From an uncultured Eubacterium sp. (GTDB taxonomy: Bacteria; Bacillota; Clostridia; Oscillospirales; Acutalibacteraceae), in contig CALWHV010000017.1 of NCBI GenBank assembly GCA_944380545.1, forward strand, positions 1 through 64,000: a DNA stretch of 64,000 nucleotides. Direction: 5' to 3'. Both the position numbers and the translations under genes were made by a program. Under the pieces are notes generated by a model, which searched no databases, was not told the origin of the DNA, and saw only the letters and a program-made list of their open reading frames with translations. Below are positions 9,120-17,344 of this stretch, piece by piece; position 1 is the first letter of the stretch, and each line of letters starts with the position of its first letter.

Positions 9120-10268
9120 TTACCTCGCGTTATTCTTTTTGTTTTTTGCGATTGATTCAGCGGTTTTGATCTCTGATCGCACCTTTTTGAACTGCCTTGG
9201 GCTTTTTGAAAATATACGCTTCAGATAGCACCACCAAAGCAGATACGGCTGATTTTTCAGCGCGGGATAATACAGCTGCATTATCTTCATCGGCGGGAAC
9301 GCCCTGTAAAGCATAAAGAAAAAGGAGGAATGTCTGCCGCTGTTTTTTTCAAACTCCTCATAAAGCAGCTCAACTCCGTGCACCCCGCTGCCGTATATGC
9401 CGAATCCACAGTTTGAGCTTATGAAACGCGCGTCTTCTACGCTCATCTCGCGCACCCCCGCAAGAGCTTTTGCGGCGCTTTCGGCGCGGCGGGCAAAATC
9501 GGAAAGCCCCATCTTTTCGAGCCTGCCGCTGATATAGTCAAAATCAAGCGCGCCGCCGCATTTTGCGCAGATCAGATAAAGATCCGCAAGAAAGCGCACG
9601 CCGAAGCCGCCGAGCATTCCGTGCTTATACATATGCGCGATATGGTGAAGGTAAAGATCCTCTCGCTTCATTTCATATTCGCACGAATCGCTGCCGAGCC
9701 TTGATGCGTTTTGCCAAACGAACGAAAAATCGGGGAAAAAGCCGTACTCATTTTTAAACAGCTCGCGGTGAAGCTCAAAGGTGTAATACGGCGCTTTTGT
9801 GAAATCATCGGAATTGCCGCCGCTTGAAATAAGCTTGTAGCCGCGGCGCTTCATTAGCTTTATAAGCTCCTCGCGCTTTGACGCGGGCGAATAGAGGATA
9901 TCTATATCGCTCATCTGGCGCATACTCTGCTTCGGATAATAATTCCTTATGACCGCGCCCTTGAGCAGCATATAATTTATGCCGCTTTCATCAAGCTGCG
10001 CCTTTATTGCTGCCAGCTCGTTTTGCATGGCTATCATACGCACGAGCTCGCTTTTGGAGTAATTATCGAGCTGCTGTGCGATATCACGCGGGAGCAGGCT
10101 TTTATCGACCGCCGCGGCAACGAGCGAATATATCTCCTGCTTTTTGGAGAGCTCAAAGAACGCCTGCCAGTCCATATCCTGCGGCGGCAGGGGCGCAGCA
10201 GAGCCCGTCAGAGCCGCGCGAATAATCTCGATCAGATAGCGCGACTGGCTGTTTTCAACATCAAGCAT
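9120..10268 (-). CDS. Nucleotidyltransferase-fold protein (NTP_transf_5 family)
   Basis: 382 residues from the ATG at 10268, one nt after the stop of the PqqD-like gene; the longer frame to 10307 would overlap that gene. The core has the motif [14 protein letters not shown] and then [11 protein letters not shown], the G...R..D.D pattern of the PF14907-like nucleotidyltransferases; the two Asp residues of SDIDIL would bind metal. A helical C-terminal part follows, with a basic tail rich in Lys and Asn. This family is often found in polysaccharide or peptide-modification loci beside small PqqD-like proteins. No transferred group or acceptor can be named. See the PqqD-like gene. Confidence 0.7.
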   Translation of the reverse strand: MLDVENSQSRYLIEIIRAALTGSAAPLPPQDMDWQAFFELSKKQEIYSLVAAAVDKSLLPRDIAQQLDNYSKSELVRMIAMQNELAAIKAQLDESGINYMLLKGAVIRNYYPKQSMRQMSDIDILYSPASKREELIKLMKRRGYKLISSGGNSDDFTKAPYYTFELHRELFKNEYGFFPDFSFVWQNASRLGSDSCEYEMKREDLYLHHIAHMYKHGMLGGFGVRFLADLYLICAKCGGALDFDYISGRLEKMGLSDFARRAESAAKALAGVREMSVEDARFISSNCGFGIYGSGVHGVELLYEEFEKNSGRHSSFFFMLYRAFPPMKIMQLYYPALKNQPYLLWWCYLKRIFSKSPRQFKKVRSEIKTAESIAKNKKNNAR

Positions 10269-10269
10269 A

Positions 10270-10536
10270 TCATTCTTCAAGCAGGCCCTCGCCCCTGAGC
10301 AGCTCAAGCAGCTCTCTTACATCGGCGCGGACAACAGCTTCCTCTACCTCGTATTTTTCAAGCATCGCCGCAACGATGCTGTCCTCCGTCTGCTCCGTTT
10401 TGAGCAGATTGAATATGAAATTGGCGCTGGGATTATTATTGATTATCCCGTTGAATTTTCCGGCAAGCTCGCCGGTGGCAACGGCAAAATCCCTGCCGTC
10501 TATATTGCCGAGCATCAAATCCTTGTTTAGCTTCAT
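10270..10536 (-). CDS. PqqD-like small protein (RiPP recognition element-type)
   Basis: 88 residues. The layout (N-terminal beta strands LNKDLMLGNIDGRDFAVATG, then NPSANFIFNLLK, a TEDSIVAAMLEKYEV helix and an alternating VRADVRELLELLRGEG helix) is that of the winged-helix PqqD fold. PqqD-like domains bind leader peptides and deliver them to radical SAM or other modifying enzymes. No precursor peptide or SPASM enzyme sits next to this gene; the only partner is the nucleotidyltransferase 1 nt downstream, so the pair may act without a RiPP, or in surface glycan assembly. The nearest SPASM enzyme in the window is about 41 kb away. Confidence 0.75.
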   Translation of the reverse strand: MKLNKDLMLGNIDGRDFAVATGELAGKFNGIINNNPSANFIFNLLKTEQTEDSIVAAMLEKYEVEEAVVRADVRELLELLRGEGLLEE

Positions 10537-10569
10537 AAGGCCTTTCCTTTCATCGGTCAGTCAAAATAT

Positions 10570-11577
10570 TCATGCGGCTGCGTCTGCTTCATACGCCGCA
10601 AGGCGTGTATTTACATTTTCCTGAAGGTTGCGGTAAAAGAACTGATAGTCGTAAAGATGGTACTCGCCCTCGCCGAAGATATCGAGCCCCGGCGGATAAT
10701 CTGCGGGGTCTATATCCGTGACCTTGAGAGTGCCGCGAACGGGATCTATGTATGCCCCTGTGAGCTGCGGTATCTCCTGAGTGATGCCGCCGCTGTAATC
10801 CGTGAAGCACGCACCGAGGTTCAGCGACTTATCCGCCGGAGCAGCATCCGTTTTCCAGTTCAGCGGATTTATTGAATAGGTTTTTGTGCCGGCGGGCACT
10901 ATCAGGGAATCGGAGACGGAGGCATCCTCGCTGCTGAAGGTTATGATGACTCCGGTATCGCTCTCGCCGGAAGCGGGGACGAGCTGCGGATACCGAGAAA
11001 CCTCCTCTTCCGTAAGCCGCCAGCCTATCGCATAGCAGGCAACAAGGCGCTGCGCCATATCGGGCTCGTCAAAGAAATCCCTTACAAGCCTGATCGCAAG
11101 ATCCGCGCCCTGTGAAAATCCGGCAAGCACGATGGGTGAGCCTGTATCATACTCATCAAGATATGTTTGAAACGCCTTGCTTACATCGGCATACGCCGAA
11201 TCAAGATAGGGCGCGCGCTGCTCCTCGCTGAGCGAATAAGCCCAAAGCCCCGCCTGACGGTAATAGGGCGCGAAAAAGCGGGCGTTTTCATCATAGATTC
11301 CCTTTTCCATATTTGTTGCGCCGAGGAAGCTCTCCTTTGCCTCGGCGTCGTCAAGGCTCATACACGGCTGCGCCTCATCGCCGCCGTAGACCGTGGGGCA
11401 GATAAAGAAAACATCCGCCTGCGCCGTTTTATCCGTTTCAAGATACGCCCAGTTTGATGAGTCCGTATAATCCGGCAGCTCCGCCGTTTCACTCTGAGCC
11501 GAGCAGCCGGAAAACAGCAGCGCCGCAGAAAGCAGCAGCGCGAGCGCGCAGGGCAAAAATCTGCTTATTCTTTTCAT
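10570..11577 (-). CDS. Secreted lipoprotein, DUF3089 alpha/beta hydrolase
   Basis: 335 residues from the ATG at 11577, chosen because GAGGTGG lies just before it; a longer frame to 11619 would overlap rlmD. The N-terminus is a lipoprotein signal peptide (basic, hydrophobic, lipobox FSGC with Cys25), so the protein is anchored outside the membrane. The body matches the DUF3089 hydrolase family: ADVFFICPTVYGGDE near the start, RFFAPYYRQA, and the nucleophile elbow GFSQGAD. The substrate is unknown; the family is thought to act on esters. The gene stands between rlmD and the PqqD-like gene in the same direction. Confidence 0.82.
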   Translation of the reverse strand: MKRISRFLPCALALLLSAALLFSGCSAQSETAELPDYTDSSNWAYLETDKTAQADVFFICPTVYGGDEAQPCMSLDDAEAKESFLGATNMEKGIYDENARFFAPYYRQAGLWAYSLSEEQRAPYLDSAYADVSKAFQTYLDEYDTGSPIVLAGFSQGADLAIRLVRDFFDEPDMAQRLVACYAIGWRLTEEEVSRYPQLVPASGESDTGVIITFSSEDASVSDSLIVPAGTKTYSINPLNWKTDAAPADKSLNLGACFTDYSGGITQEIPQLTGAYIDPVRGTLKVTDIDPADYPPGLDIFGEGEYHLYDYQFFYRNLQENVNTRLAAYEADAAA

Positions 11578-11593
11578 ATATACCACCTCAAAA

Positions 11594-12949
11594 TCAATCC
11601 TTTTCAATAAGCGCAACACATTCTATATGCGGCGTGCGCGGGAACATATCGACCGCCGCAAGCCGCCGCGCGGTGTAGCCTGCGGCGCTCAGAGCCGCAA
11701 TATCGCGCGCAAGCGTTGTGCTGTTGCAGGAAACATAGACTATTCTTTTTACACCGAGGGCGTTTACAGCGTCCAGCGCCTCTTTTTGGCAGCCCTTTCG
11801 CGGAGGGTCAAGCACAGCCACATCCGGCCTTACGCCCTCTTTATGCAGCAGCTCGGCGCCCTTTAACGCGTCCGCGCAGATGAAGCGCGCGTTTTCAATG
11901 CCGTTTAAGCGGGCGTTTTCACGGGCGTTTCGGACTGCGGATTCAACTATCTCCACGCCGTAAAGCATTTTGCAGCCGCAGGCGAGCGTCAGACCTATGG
12001 TGCCGGCGCCGCAGTACATATCAAGCACGGTCTCGCTGCCCGTCAGCCCCGCAAATTCCGATGCCAGGGAATATAATTTTTCACACTGGCGGTGGTTCAC
12101 CTGGTAAAAGCTCTGCGCAGAGATAACGAATTTTCTGCCGAGCAGGATATCCGTGATTTTATCGCCGCCCCAAAGGATATGTGTTTTGCCGCCGAGAATG
12201 ACATTGGTTTTGTTTTTGTTTATATTCACGGCAACGCTTTCAATTCCCGGCACGGCGTTTTTCAAAAGAGAAACGAGAAGCCCGGCGTTTGGCAGGCTTT
12301 CGCCGTTTATTACGGCGCACGCCATAATCTGCCCCGTGCCGAACGCTTTTCTGAAATAAATATGGCGCAAAAGGCCCCTGCCGCTTTTTTCGTCATAAGA
12401 CGAAACGTCGCTTTCAAGCGCCCATTCGGCAAACGCCTCAAGCCCCGCCGCAAATTCCGGCGGCTGGAGCGCGCATTCGCGCGCGGCAACTACACGGTGG
12501 CTCTTAAAGGCATAAAAGCCCGCCGTGAAAACGCCGTTTTCAATATGAACGGGATACTGCGCCTTATTCCTGTAGCCGGACAATTCATCAGCGCCTATCA
12601 CCTTTTCAAGATCAACAGCGATGCGGCCCACCGCCTTCATATCGTGGCGCACGAAATCCGCCTTTGCCTCAAGCTCGCGCTCATAGGACATACAGCGAAA
12701 CGAGCAGCCGCCGCAGCTTGAATAAACGGGGCAGCCCGGCTCGATTCGGCTTTGCGACGGCGTGATGACATCCTTTACAACGCCGACGGCATATTTTTTT
12801 GAGGTCTTTATGATATGAGCCGTGATATCGTCGCCCGGCACGGCATTTCTTACAAAAACAGCCATACCGCCATATCTGCCGACAGCGCTGCCGAGAGAGG
12901 TGACGCCGTCTATATGAAGTTTTATATCGTCGTTTTTTTCAAGCGGCAC
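11594..12949 (-). CDS. rlmD: 23S rRNA (uracil-1939-C5)-methyltransferase RlmD/TrmA family
   Basis: 451 residues from the GTG at 12949, which has AAGG 8 nt upstream; an in-frame GTG at 12958 is too close to that site. An N-terminal TRAM-like domain is followed by the 4Fe-4S motif CPVYSSCGGC. The Rossmann domain has LDMYCGAGTIGL; motif DPPRKGC lies near residue 381 and YVSCNS carries the catalytic Cys near 408. The family makes m5U in 23S rRNA or tRNA using S-adenosylmethionine; in Bacillota one or two paralogues act on U747, U1939 or tRNA U54, so the exact site is uncertain. Confidence 0.9.
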   Translation of the reverse strand: MPLEKNDDIKLHIDGVTSLGSAVGRYGGMAVFVRNAVPGDDITAHIIKTSKKYAVGVVKDVITPSQSRIEPGCPVYSSCGGCSFRCMSYERELEAKADFVRHDMKAVGRIAVDLEKVIGADELSGYRNKAQYPVHIENGVFTAGFYAFKSHRVVAARECALQPPEFAAGLEAFAEWALESDVSSYDEKSGRGLLRHIYFRKAFGTGQIMACAVINGESLPNAGLLVSLLKNAVPGIESVAVNINKNKTNVILGGKTHILWGGDKITDILLGRKFVISAQSFYQVNHRQCEKLYSLASEFAGLTGSETVLDMYCGAGTIGLTLACGCKMLYGVEIVESAVRNARENARLNGIENARFICADALKGAELLHKEGVRPDVAVLDPPRKGCQKEALDAVNALGVKRIVYVSCNSTTLARDIAALSAAGYTARRLAAVDMFPRTPHIECVALIEKD

Positions 12950-12965
12950 GCAAATCACCTTAGAT

Positions 12966-12971
12966 ATAATA
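12966..12971 (-). promoter_or_regulatory. Extended -10 promoter for rlmD
   Basis: Reading minus, TGCTATTAT lies about 15 nt before the rlmD GTG region; the -35 (TTTATA-like, 17 nt upstream) is weak. It follows the dacF-type terminator and probably starts the long rlmD-lepA-rsmI operon. Confidence 0.4.
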
Positions 12972-13002
12972 GCATATATAATTTAAAATATAAAGAGGAA
13001 TT

Positions 13003-13033
13003 TTATATAAAAAGAGCCGCAAAGCGGCTCTTT
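13003..13033 (-). terminator. Terminator of the D,D-carboxypeptidase gene
   Basis: A perfect 10-bp stem (13011-13020 with 13024-13033, AAA loop) followed on the minus strand by TTTTTATAT. It overlaps the gap right after the stop codon at 13038. Confidence 0.85.
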
Positions 13034-13037
13034 GGGA

Positions 13038-14369
13038 TTATTTTTCGCCGTCTGCGCGGCGCGTGTTTTGCTTTTCAGCCTTCTTTTTTGCCTTATAGAC
13101 GAACAGCGCGATATACGCCGCCGCTGCGGCGATTATGACGGCGAGCGCTATCTTTACCGCCGTGAGGCCGAAAAAGCCCTTGACGGCGTTCAAAACGGCA
13201 AGCAGGGTGGAAAGCTCCACATCCTGCGCGGCAACGAGCTGCGCCTCGGCAACGACCTCGTCGGCATAAATGATCTGCGCGGTGCAGATCTTATCTCCCT
13301 TTTTGACGGGCGCGGACACGCTTTGCGGCATATCCTGCACCTTGACGACGATATTTGAGCGGTCGAGCCCCGCCGGAACGATGGCGGTGATGTCCTTTTC
13401 CGCAACAAGGCGCAGGGTATCGGCGTCCTTGCCGTTTTCAACGCCGACCTCGCCTATGACCTCGTCCTTGCTGATAACGGTTGAATATTTCAGGCTGTCG
13501 AACGCCCATTCAAAGAGCGTGGCGGCATCTATGAACGAGCATTTTTCAACATAGCCGTCGTCGTTATAATCTATCACGGGGGCGCCCAGAACTATGGCGA
13601 GGTAATTATAGCCGTCCTTGCTTGCGGTCGTGATAACGCAGTAGCCCGCCTCGGAGGTGGAGCCGGTCTTGATGCCCTTTGCGTATTCGTAATAATACGA
13701 GAGATAGCCGGGGCGAAGCATAAGATTTGTGTTGTAATAGGTCATATCGCCGTAATCGTACTCAACGGTGTAGGCAATGCGCGTGAACGCGGAATTTTTG
13801 AGCGCGTCAAGCGTTATGAGCGAAAGATCACGGGCGGTGGTGTAATGATCGTCGTCGTGCAGCCCGTCCGGATTCACAAAATGAGTGCCGGTGCAGCCGA
13901 GCGAGGCGGCGTAATCGTTCATCATTTTAACAAAACTATCCCTTGTGCCGCCCACAAATTCCGCAAGCACCTCGGACGCGTCGCACGCCGAATGGACCAT
14001 AGTAAGATAAAGAAGCTGCTCCACGGTAAGCTTCTCCCCCACCTTGAGGCCAGCCACCTGCGCACCGGTGCCGAGCAGGATATCATACGCCTGCTGCGAA
14101 ACGGCGACCTGCTGCTGAAGGTCTTTAACATTATTGAGCGTTACCATAGCGGTAACTATTTTTGTGAGAGAAGCGGGATACATTTTTTTATCCTGATTTT
14201 TCTGCGCAACGACGGGATAGGAGGAATCATCGAGATTTATAAGCATATACGCCTGCGAATAGAGCTCCACATCCGGCTGATAGACCGCCGCGGAGGCGGA
14301 GGTCGGAAACGCGAGGAGGGACGATATAACTATGATTAAAGCAAGAAAAGCGCCTGTAAACTTTTTCAT
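13038..14369 (-). CDS. D-alanyl-D-alanine carboxypeptidase (DacF/PBP5 family)
   Basis: 443 residues from the ATG at 14369, with AAAAGGTG 9 nt upstream; a GTG at 14381 overlaps that site. A signal peptide (about 1-27, ending ASA) is followed by the penicillin-binding catalytic domain: SLTK (67-70, Ser67 nucleophile), the second motif reading SAC (127-129) where most relatives have SxN, and KTG (234-236). A PBP5-like beta domain follows, then a C-terminal membrane helix (about 405-428) and a basic tail that anchor it facing outward. It trims the terminal D-Ala from peptidoglycan pentapeptides. The SAC instead of SxN is notable, though I have seen Cys at this place in clostridial relatives (recalled, not checked). 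Confidence 0.9.
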   Translation of the reverse strand: MKKFTGAFLALIIVISSLLAFPTSASAAVYQPDVELYSQAYMLINLDDSSYPVVAQKNQDKKMYPASLTKIVTAMVTLNNVKDLQQQVAVSQQAYDILLGTGAQVAGLKVGEKLTVEQLLYLTMVHSACDASEVLAEFVGGTRDSFVKMMNDYAASLGCTGTHFVNPDGLHDDDHYTTARDLSLITLDALKNSAFTRIAYTVEYDYGDMTYYNTNLMLRPGYLSYYYEYAKGIKTGSTSEAGYCVITTASKDGYNYLAIVLGAPVIDYNDDGYVEKCSFIDAATLFEWAFDSLKYSTVISKDEVIGEVGVENGKDADTLRLVAEKDITAIVPAGLDRSNIVVKVQDMPQSVSAPVKKGDKICTAQIIYADEVVAEAQLVAAQDVELSTLLAVLNAVKGFFGLTAVKIALAVIIAAAAAYIALFVYKAKKKAEKQNTRRADGEK

Positions 14370-14475
14370 ACTGCTTGACACCTTTTGGAATAAAATATAT
14401 TATATAAATACCGGCGGGCGAAAAGCCTGCCGCGAGATACGGCGCCGGACTGTCGGCGCGGCGTCTTTAGATATT

Positions 14476-14504
14476 ATTCTATCATTTTTTCACTTGCTTT
14501 TAAA
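14476..14504 (-). promoter_or_regulatory. Promoter for the D,D-carboxypeptidase
   Basis: Reading minus, TTTAAA (14499-14504), 17-nt spacer, TAGAAT (14476-14481) with an extended TG. The leader would be about 100 nt long. Confidence 0.45.
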
Positions 14505-14534
14505 GTGGAAATTATTAAATTTAGGTGATTTTTT

Positions 14535-15209
14535 ATGATATTTGTTACCGGCGACACTCACGGCGACATATCCTGGTTCAAAAACCCGCGGCTTAAAAAG
14601 CTGGGCGAAAAGGACACGCTGATAGTCTGCGGAGATTTCGGCTTTTTGTGGGATAAGAGCGAGAAGCAGAAAAAGAATCTGGAAACGCTGAAAAGCAAGA
14701 AATACACGATCTGCTTCGTGGACGGGGCGCACGAGAATTTTGACATTCTGAACTCCTACACCCCATACAGATGGAAGGGCGGCAACGCCCACAAGATTGC
14801 GGATAATATCTTTCACCTTATGCGCGGCGAGGTGTTCACGCTTGAGGAAAAGAACTTTTTTGTGATGGGCGGCGGCGAGAGCGACGACCGCGATATGCGC
14901 GAGCCGGGCATTTCCTGGTGGGAGGAGGAGATGCCGAGCGCCGAGGAGATAAAAAACGCCGAGGACAATCTGAAATTCAACGACTTCAAGGTGAACTACA
15001 TACTGACCTACGAGGCGCCGGCGATGGCAAAGGATTTTCTTAACCTTCACACCAATCAGGCGTCCGCCATGTCTCCGCTCAACACATATCTTCAGGAGCT
15101 TATGAAAAATGTTGAATACTATCACTGGTATTTCGGCTCGCTTCACACGGACAAGGAGATAACGAGCAGGATGACTGCCGTGTTCAACAAGATATACGAG
15201 CTGAAATAG
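14535..15209 (+). CDS. Metallophosphoesterase
   Basis: 224 residues. Calcineurin-like motifs are visible: GDTHGD at the N-terminus, GDFGFLW for GD..G, and a GGGESDDRD segment in place of the usual GNHE. The last histidine motif reads SLHTDKE. Two metal ions would hydrolyse a phosphomonoester or diester; similar short proteins in Clostridia lack a defined substrate. The RBS AGGTGAT lies 6 nt before the ATG. First gene of a three-gene operon with an HD hydrolase and a hexosaminidase, divergent from the carboxypeptidase gene. Confidence 0.8.
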   Translation: MIFVTGDTHGDISWFKNPRLKKLGEKDTLIVCGDFGFLWDKSEKQKKNLETLKSKKYTICFVDGAHENFDILNSYTPYRWKGGNAHKIADNIFHLMRGEVFTLEEKNFFVMGGGESDDRDMREPGISWWEEEMPSAEEIKNAEDNLKFNDFKVNYILTYEAPAMAKDFLNLHTNQASAMSPLNTYLQELMKNVEYYHWYFGSLHTDKEITSRMTAVFNKIYELK

Positions 15210-15229
15210 CATTTGAAGGGCGGGTTTTT

Positions 15230-15835
15230 ATGGCATACGAAACGCCGAAAAGGCTGAAAAAGCAGCTTGATTTCATCCTGCAGGCGGACCGCGAAAAGGA
15301 GATAGAGCGGCGCACCCTGCTTTCAAGCGGAAAAAGATTTGAAAACGACGCGGAGCACGCCTGGCACGCCGCGCTTATGGCAGTGCTGCTGAGCGAATAC
15401 GCCAATGAAGAGATAGATCTGCTCAAAACGGTTGTGATGATACTTATTCACGACATTATAGAGATAGACGCGGGCGACACCTACTGCTATGATTACGAGG
15501 CCGAAAAAACGAAGCGCGAGCGCGAGCTCAGGGCGGCGGACAGGCTGTATTCCCTGCTGCCGGAGGACCAGGGCAAAAAGCTCAGGGCGCTGTGGGACGA
15601 GTTTGAGAGAAACGACACGCCTGAGGCGAATTTTGCCCACACTATGGACTGCTTACAGCCCACGATGCTGAATGTGGCAAGCGGCTGCGAGATGTGGAAA
15701 AGAAACGGCATCTCCCTGAGCCAGGTGCTTAAAAGAAACGAGCAGACGGCAAAGGGCTCAAAGGCGCTTTGGGATTACCAGCTGAACGAGCTTATTATGA
15801 AAAACGCACGGAAAGGCTATCTTAAAAATGAATGA
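15230..15835 (+). CDS. HD-domain hydrolase (5'-deoxynucleotidase/HDDC2-like)
   Basis: 201 residues. The HD metal ligands are His43 (NDAEHAWHAA), His74-Asp75 (LIHDIIEIDAGD) and a later Asp in FAHTMDCLQP, the arrangement of YfbR/HDDC2 family 5'-deoxynucleotidases. It would dephosphorylate deoxynucleoside monophosphates in the cytoplasm. The RBS-like GGGCGGG lies before the ATG, 20 nt after the phosphoesterase gene. The stop overlaps the start of the GH20 gene by 8 nt. Confidence 0.82.
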   Translation: MAYETPKRLKKQLDFILQADREKEIERRTLLSSGKRFENDAEHAWHAALMAVLLSEYANEEIDLLKTVVMILIHDIIEIDAGDTYCYDYEAEKTKRERELRAADRLYSLLPEDQGKKLRALWDEFERNDTPEANFAHTMDCLQPTMLNVASGCEMWKRNGISLSQVLKRNEQTAKGSKALWDYQLNELIMKNARKGYLKNE

Positions 15836-17285
15836 CAAAAGCAGATATCTGCCGGGGCTTATGCCGCTGCCGCAAAAGCTCAAAATAACCGGCGGTGAAA
15901 ACTCCGACACGGCAAAAGCCGAGGTGGGCTTCAAAAAAAGCGGCGCAATCCGGCGCGAGGGGTACAGGCTTGAGTTTGACGGCAGGAACATAACGATCGA
16001 ATACTCCGACGAGAGCGGCAGGGCTTACGCCGAGGCTGCGGCCGCGGCGCTGAAAAGGGCAAAGAGCGCACCGGCTCTTATTATCGAGGACGAGCCTGAG
16101 TACGAATACCGCGGCTTTTCGCTTGACTGCGCGAGGCACAGCTTCAAAATTGACGAGATAAAGCGGCTTATCGACGCCGCCGCGATGTACAGGCTCAACC
16201 GCTTTCACTGGCACCTTACGGACGACCAGGGCTGGCGCATTGAGATGAAGGGGCTGCCGAAGCTCAACGAAACCGGCAGCAGCCGCAAGCGCTCGGATTT
16301 CGGCGGCGCGGTTGACGAGCGCGAATACAGGGCGCTTTTCACACGCGGCGAGATACGAGATATAATTCAATACTGCGCAGATAGGCACATAGAGGTCATA
16401 CCCGAGATAGATATGCCCGGCCATATGAGCGCGGCGATAGCGAGCTACCCCGAGCTTTCCTGCACCGGCGAGAAAATAGATGTTGTAACAAGGCAGGGCG
16501 TTTTTAAAAACACGCTTTGCGTGAGCAGCGAAAAAACATATGAATTCGTTTTTAAGGCGCTTGACGAGGTGTGCGAGCTTTTCCCCGGCGAATACATACA
16601 CATAGGCGGCGACGAAACGCCGACCGCGCATTGGGAGAGCTGCCCCGACTGCCGCAGGCTTAAGGAGGAGCTGGGCTTAAAGGATTTCAGAGCGCTCCAG
16701 GGGGTATTTTGCCGCAGGGTTGAGGAATATCTTGCCTCAAAAGGGAAAAAGGCGATAATGTGGAACGAGAGCCTTTATGCCGGAGCGCCGGCAAAGCGCA
16801 CCACAGTTATTCAGCGCTGGATGGAAAAGGGCGGCGTTTGCGCCGATTTTGCGTCACGCGGCGGCAGAATAATAGAATCCGATTTCTTTCATTACTACTG
16901 CGACTACCCATTCGGTATGACGCCGGTTAAAAAGACATATTCCTTTGACCCGAAAAGGCTTTACAAAAAATCGGCGGCCGCCGCGCCCTACGGCATAGAG
17001 GCGGAGATGTGGACGGAATACATAGATAATTTTGAGCTTTTATGCTACAGGTATTTCCCGCGCCTTGCCGCCGCGGCGGAAACGGCGTGGGGAACGCGCA
17101 CGGACTATGAAGACTTCAAAAGGCGTTTCGCGCAGCAGCTCGGCGCGCTTGAGGCGCTGGGCATACGCCCCGCCCCGCAGAGCGACTGGGATGTTCCCGC
17201 GCTGCGAAGAGTGCCGGACATACTTAAATTTTTCAGCGGCACGATAAAACAGGCTCTGCGCCCCGCGCGCAGGCAGCCTAAATAA
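15828..17285 (+). CDS. Beta-N-acetylhexosaminidase, glycoside hydrolase family 20
   Basis: 485 residues. The GH20 catalytic pair is in HIGGDE (258-263; Asp262 polarises the acetamido group and Glu263 is the acid/base). Other family marks are NRFHWHLTDDQGWR (124-137), EIDMPGHM and MWTEYIDN. The first 90 residues resemble the small alpha/beta domain before the TIM barrel. There is no signal peptide, so it probably works inside the cell on imported GlcNAc or GalNAc oligosaccharides, for example chitobiose, mucin or peptidoglycan fragments. It overlaps the HD gene by 8 nt. Confidence 0.93.
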   Translation: MNDKSRYLPGLMPLPQKLKITGGENSDTAKAEVGFKKSGAIRREGYRLEFDGRNITIEYSDESGRAYAEAAAAALKRAKSAPALIIEDEPEYEYRGFSLDCARHSFKIDEIKRLIDAAAMYRLNRFHWHLTDDQGWRIEMKGLPKLNETGSSRKRSDFGGAVDEREYRALFTRGEIRDIIQYCADRHIEVIPEIDMPGHMSAAIASYPELSCTGEKIDVVTRQGVFKNTLCVSSEKTYEFVFKALDEVCELFPGEYIHIGGDETPTAHWESCPDCRRLKEELGLKDFRALQGVFCRRVEEYLASKGKKAIMWNESLYAGAPAKRTTVIQRWMEKGGVCADFASRGGRIIESDFFHYYCDYPFGMTPVKKTYSFDPKRLYKKSAAAAPYGIEAEMWTEYIDNFELLCYRYFPRLAAAAETAWGTRTDYEDFKRRFAQQLGALEALGIRPAPQSDWDVPALRRVPDILKFFSGTIKQALRPARRQPK

Positions 17286-17335
17286 AAAAGCAACCGCTTC
17301 TCACGCTGCAAGAGCAGTGCGGGAAGCGGTTTTTA
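17286..17335. terminator. Bidirectional terminator between GH20 and P-type ATPase genes
   Basis: Stem AACCGCTTC...GAAGCGGTT with a longer imperfect inner part, preceded by an A-run and followed by TTTTTAT. It serves both converging genes. Confidence 0.85.
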
Positions 17336-17344
17336 TATGCACAA

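Noticed and set aside
7975..9228. 417-codon open frame antisense to lepA
   Set aside because: lepA is unmistakable and the antisense product is His/Arg-rich without a domain.
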